Positions 5,559 to 6,478 of a DNA stretch of 6,478 bases are shown here, piece after piece. A program made the position numbers and the translations under genes. Source of the stretch: an uncultured Oscillospiraceae bacterium (GTDB lineage: Bacteria; Bacillota; Clostridia; Oscillospirales; Acutalibacteraceae); the NCBI GenBank assembly GCA_902461995.1, contig CABQAA010000124.1, forward strand, positions 1 through 6,478, given 5' to 3'. The notes under the pieces were generated by a model. It did no database searches, was not told the origin of the DNA, and saw nothing but the letters and a program-made list of their open reading frames with translations. The stretch's first letter is position 1. Each line of letters begins with the position of its first letter.

Positions 5559-6221
5559 ATGAAAAAAATGGCGGGAGATTTCCCCGGCTCCGATCTGAAA
5601 CTCCGGGACTTTTTTCTCTGGAGCGGTCTTTCAGACAGGGAGGCTGCCTCGGTGCTGCAGGCTTTGCCTGCCCCCGAGACCTTTGAAAAAGGAGTACTCA
5701 TTTTCTCCGAGGAGCATTTCCGGCGGGCGCTCGCCATGATTCTGGCTGGCGAAGTACAGGTGTACCGGACCGAGGGGGACGGACGCCGCATCGTCATGAA
5801 TCGCTTATCGGCGGGGCAGGTTTTCGGAGCCGCCGCCCTGTTTGGGGACGCAGACGTCTACACAACCGAAATCGAGGCGCTATGCCCCACCACGCTGCTC
5901 TTTTTATCCCAGGAGAACATGTCGGCCTGTATCGCCCGCTATCCGCGCGTGGCCGAAAACTACATCCGGTTTCTCTCCGACCGCATCCGGTTTTTGAACC
6001 GGAAAATTGCCGGATTTACGGGCGGTCCGACCGAGAACCGCCTGTACCGCTATCTGCTTGAACACCGGAGGCCGGACGGCTCGGTGCCGATTCCTGTGAG
6101 CATGGTCGAACTGGCCCAAAGTCTCAACATCGGCCGCTCCAGTCTTTACCGCTCTTTTGATTCTCTGGAAAAGGACGGCTGGATCCGCCGGGAGGGCCGG
6201 ATGATCTATCTGAACGATTGA
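5559..6221 (+). CDS. Crp/Fnr-family transcriptional regulator
   Basis: The 220-residue product has the usual length and layout of the family. Residues 18-125 form the cyclic-nucleotide-binding-type beta-barrel (LAMILAGEVQVYR, then GQVFGAAALFGD). Residues 128-150 form the long dimerisation helix. Residues 158-218 form the winged helix-turn-helix, with ELAQSLNIGRSSLYRSFDSLEKDGWI as the recognition unit. In E. coli Crp the cAMP pocket has FGE and an R-S pair; here these positions read FGAA and YTTE, so cAMP is probably not the ligand. There is no N-terminal cysteine cluster for a 4Fe-4S centre; the only cysteines are 109 and 124. The gene has its own promoter and a palindrome suited to autoregulation, and lies 73 nt before an ABC-transporter lipoprotein gene that it may control. 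The effector is unknown. Confidence 0.9.
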   Translation: MKKMAGDFPGSDLKLRDFFLWSGLSDREAASVLQALPAPETFEKGVLIFSEEHFRRALAMILAGEVQVYRTEGDGRRIVMNRLSAGQVFGAAALFGDADVYTTEIEALCPTTLLFLSQENMSACIARYPRVAENYIRFLSDRIRFLNRKIAGFTGGPTENRLYRYLLEHRRPDGSVPIPVSMVELAQSLNIGRSSLYRSFDSLEKDGWIRREGRMIYLND

Positions 6222-6241
6222 CCTTCTCCCCTTTTCATCTC

Positions 6242-6260
6242 CGCCGTCACGGCGTTTTCT
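6242..6260 (+). terminator. Short terminator-like hairpin after the regulator gene
   Basis: CGCCG (6242-6246) and CGGCG (6250-6254) form a 5-bp GC stem with a TCA loop, followed by TTTTCT. The stem is short, so some read-through into the lipoprotein gene is likely. Confidence 0.5.
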
Positions 6261-6294
6261 ATATACTTAATATTATGCAAAGGAGTCTTTGTCC

Positions 6295-6478
6295 ATGAAA
6301 AAACCTATTCAACGAATTTTCTCCGGCGCCGCCGCTTGTGTTTTGGCGGCCGTGCTGCTTTCCGGATGCGCCTCCACGCCGTCCGATGCGTCGTCCATCC
6401 CCGGTTCCTCCCCGGCCTCGGATGCGGCCAAGAGCGTCGTCCGGGTCCAGACCATCAAGGGCCCAACCGGCATCGGCA
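6295..6478 (+). CDS. Substrate-binding lipoprotein of an ABC transporter, N-terminal part (runs off the window end)
   Basis: Sixty-one codons are visible from ATG 6295, preceded by AAAGGAG (6279-6285) with a 9-nt spacer. The N-terminus is a lipoprotein signal: MKK, a hydrophobic run, then the lipobox L22-S23-G24-C25, so Cys25 should be lipidated and hold the protein on the outer face of the membrane. A Ser/Pro/Ala-rich linker follows (26-45), then VVRVQTIKGPTGIG (48-61). A first strand ending in KGPTG followed by Met or Ile and Gly is typical of clostridial solute-binding proteins of the NMT1/SsuA-like group, which feed nitrate, sulfonate or pyrimidine-type importers. The substrate cannot be read from this fragment. 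Permease and ATPase genes would be expected downstream. No good -35 box stands before it; TATTAT at 6271-6276 is a possible -10. Confidence 0.75.
   Translation, partial: MKKPIQRIFSGAAACVLAAVLLSGCASTPSDASSIPGSSPASDAAKSVVRVQTIKGPTGIG

Overview
The window looks like part of a Firmicutes chromosome, probably class Clostridia and perhaps an Oscillospirales relative. This is inferred from strong AGGAGG-type ribosome sites, Gram-positive surface proteins (one with an NPxTG sorting motif), a CCA-encoding initiator tRNA gene, sigma-A promoters and GC-rich genes separated by AT-rich gaps. No species can be named.

Left end, minus strand (1-957). The window opens inside the 5' part of a GH42 beta-galactosidase gene, with its own consensus promoter and a leader of about 137 nt. 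Upstream of it lies a short 53-codon reading frame or gene remnant (489-650) followed by a strong intrinsic terminator. Further upstream are a second minus-strand terminator with no recognised gene and an initiator tRNA-fMet gene with a TATAAT promoter and a GAAA-loop terminator directly after its CCA end.

Middle (958-5275). Two convergent genes encode cell-surface proteins. The plus-strand gene (1198-3354) encodes a secreted, glycine-rich protein that resembles a beta-helix and carries eight AGIGGG-like repeats. Its C-terminal NPSTG signal is frameshifted, so the anchor and basic tail now lie in another frame. The minus-strand gene (3581-5275) encodes a signal-peptide protein with beta-sandwich-like regions, a Thr-rich linker, one membrane helix and a charged cytoplasmic tail of about 69 residues. 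Two hairpins and an 18-codon frame with an ideal ribosome site lie between them.

Right end, plus strand (5276-6478). Divergent from the second surface gene is a Crp/Fnr-family regulator gene. Its sigma-A promoter is followed by a perfect 16-bp palindrome that is a good candidate autoregulatory site. Next comes the start of a lipoprotein gene, most likely the substrate-binding protein of an NMT1/SsuA-like ABC transporter, which the regulator may control. I see no CRISPR array, insertion sequence, prophage gene or clearly new multi-gene system. The most unusual items are the broken sorting signal, the small frame in the convergent gap, and the palindrome at the regulator promoter.
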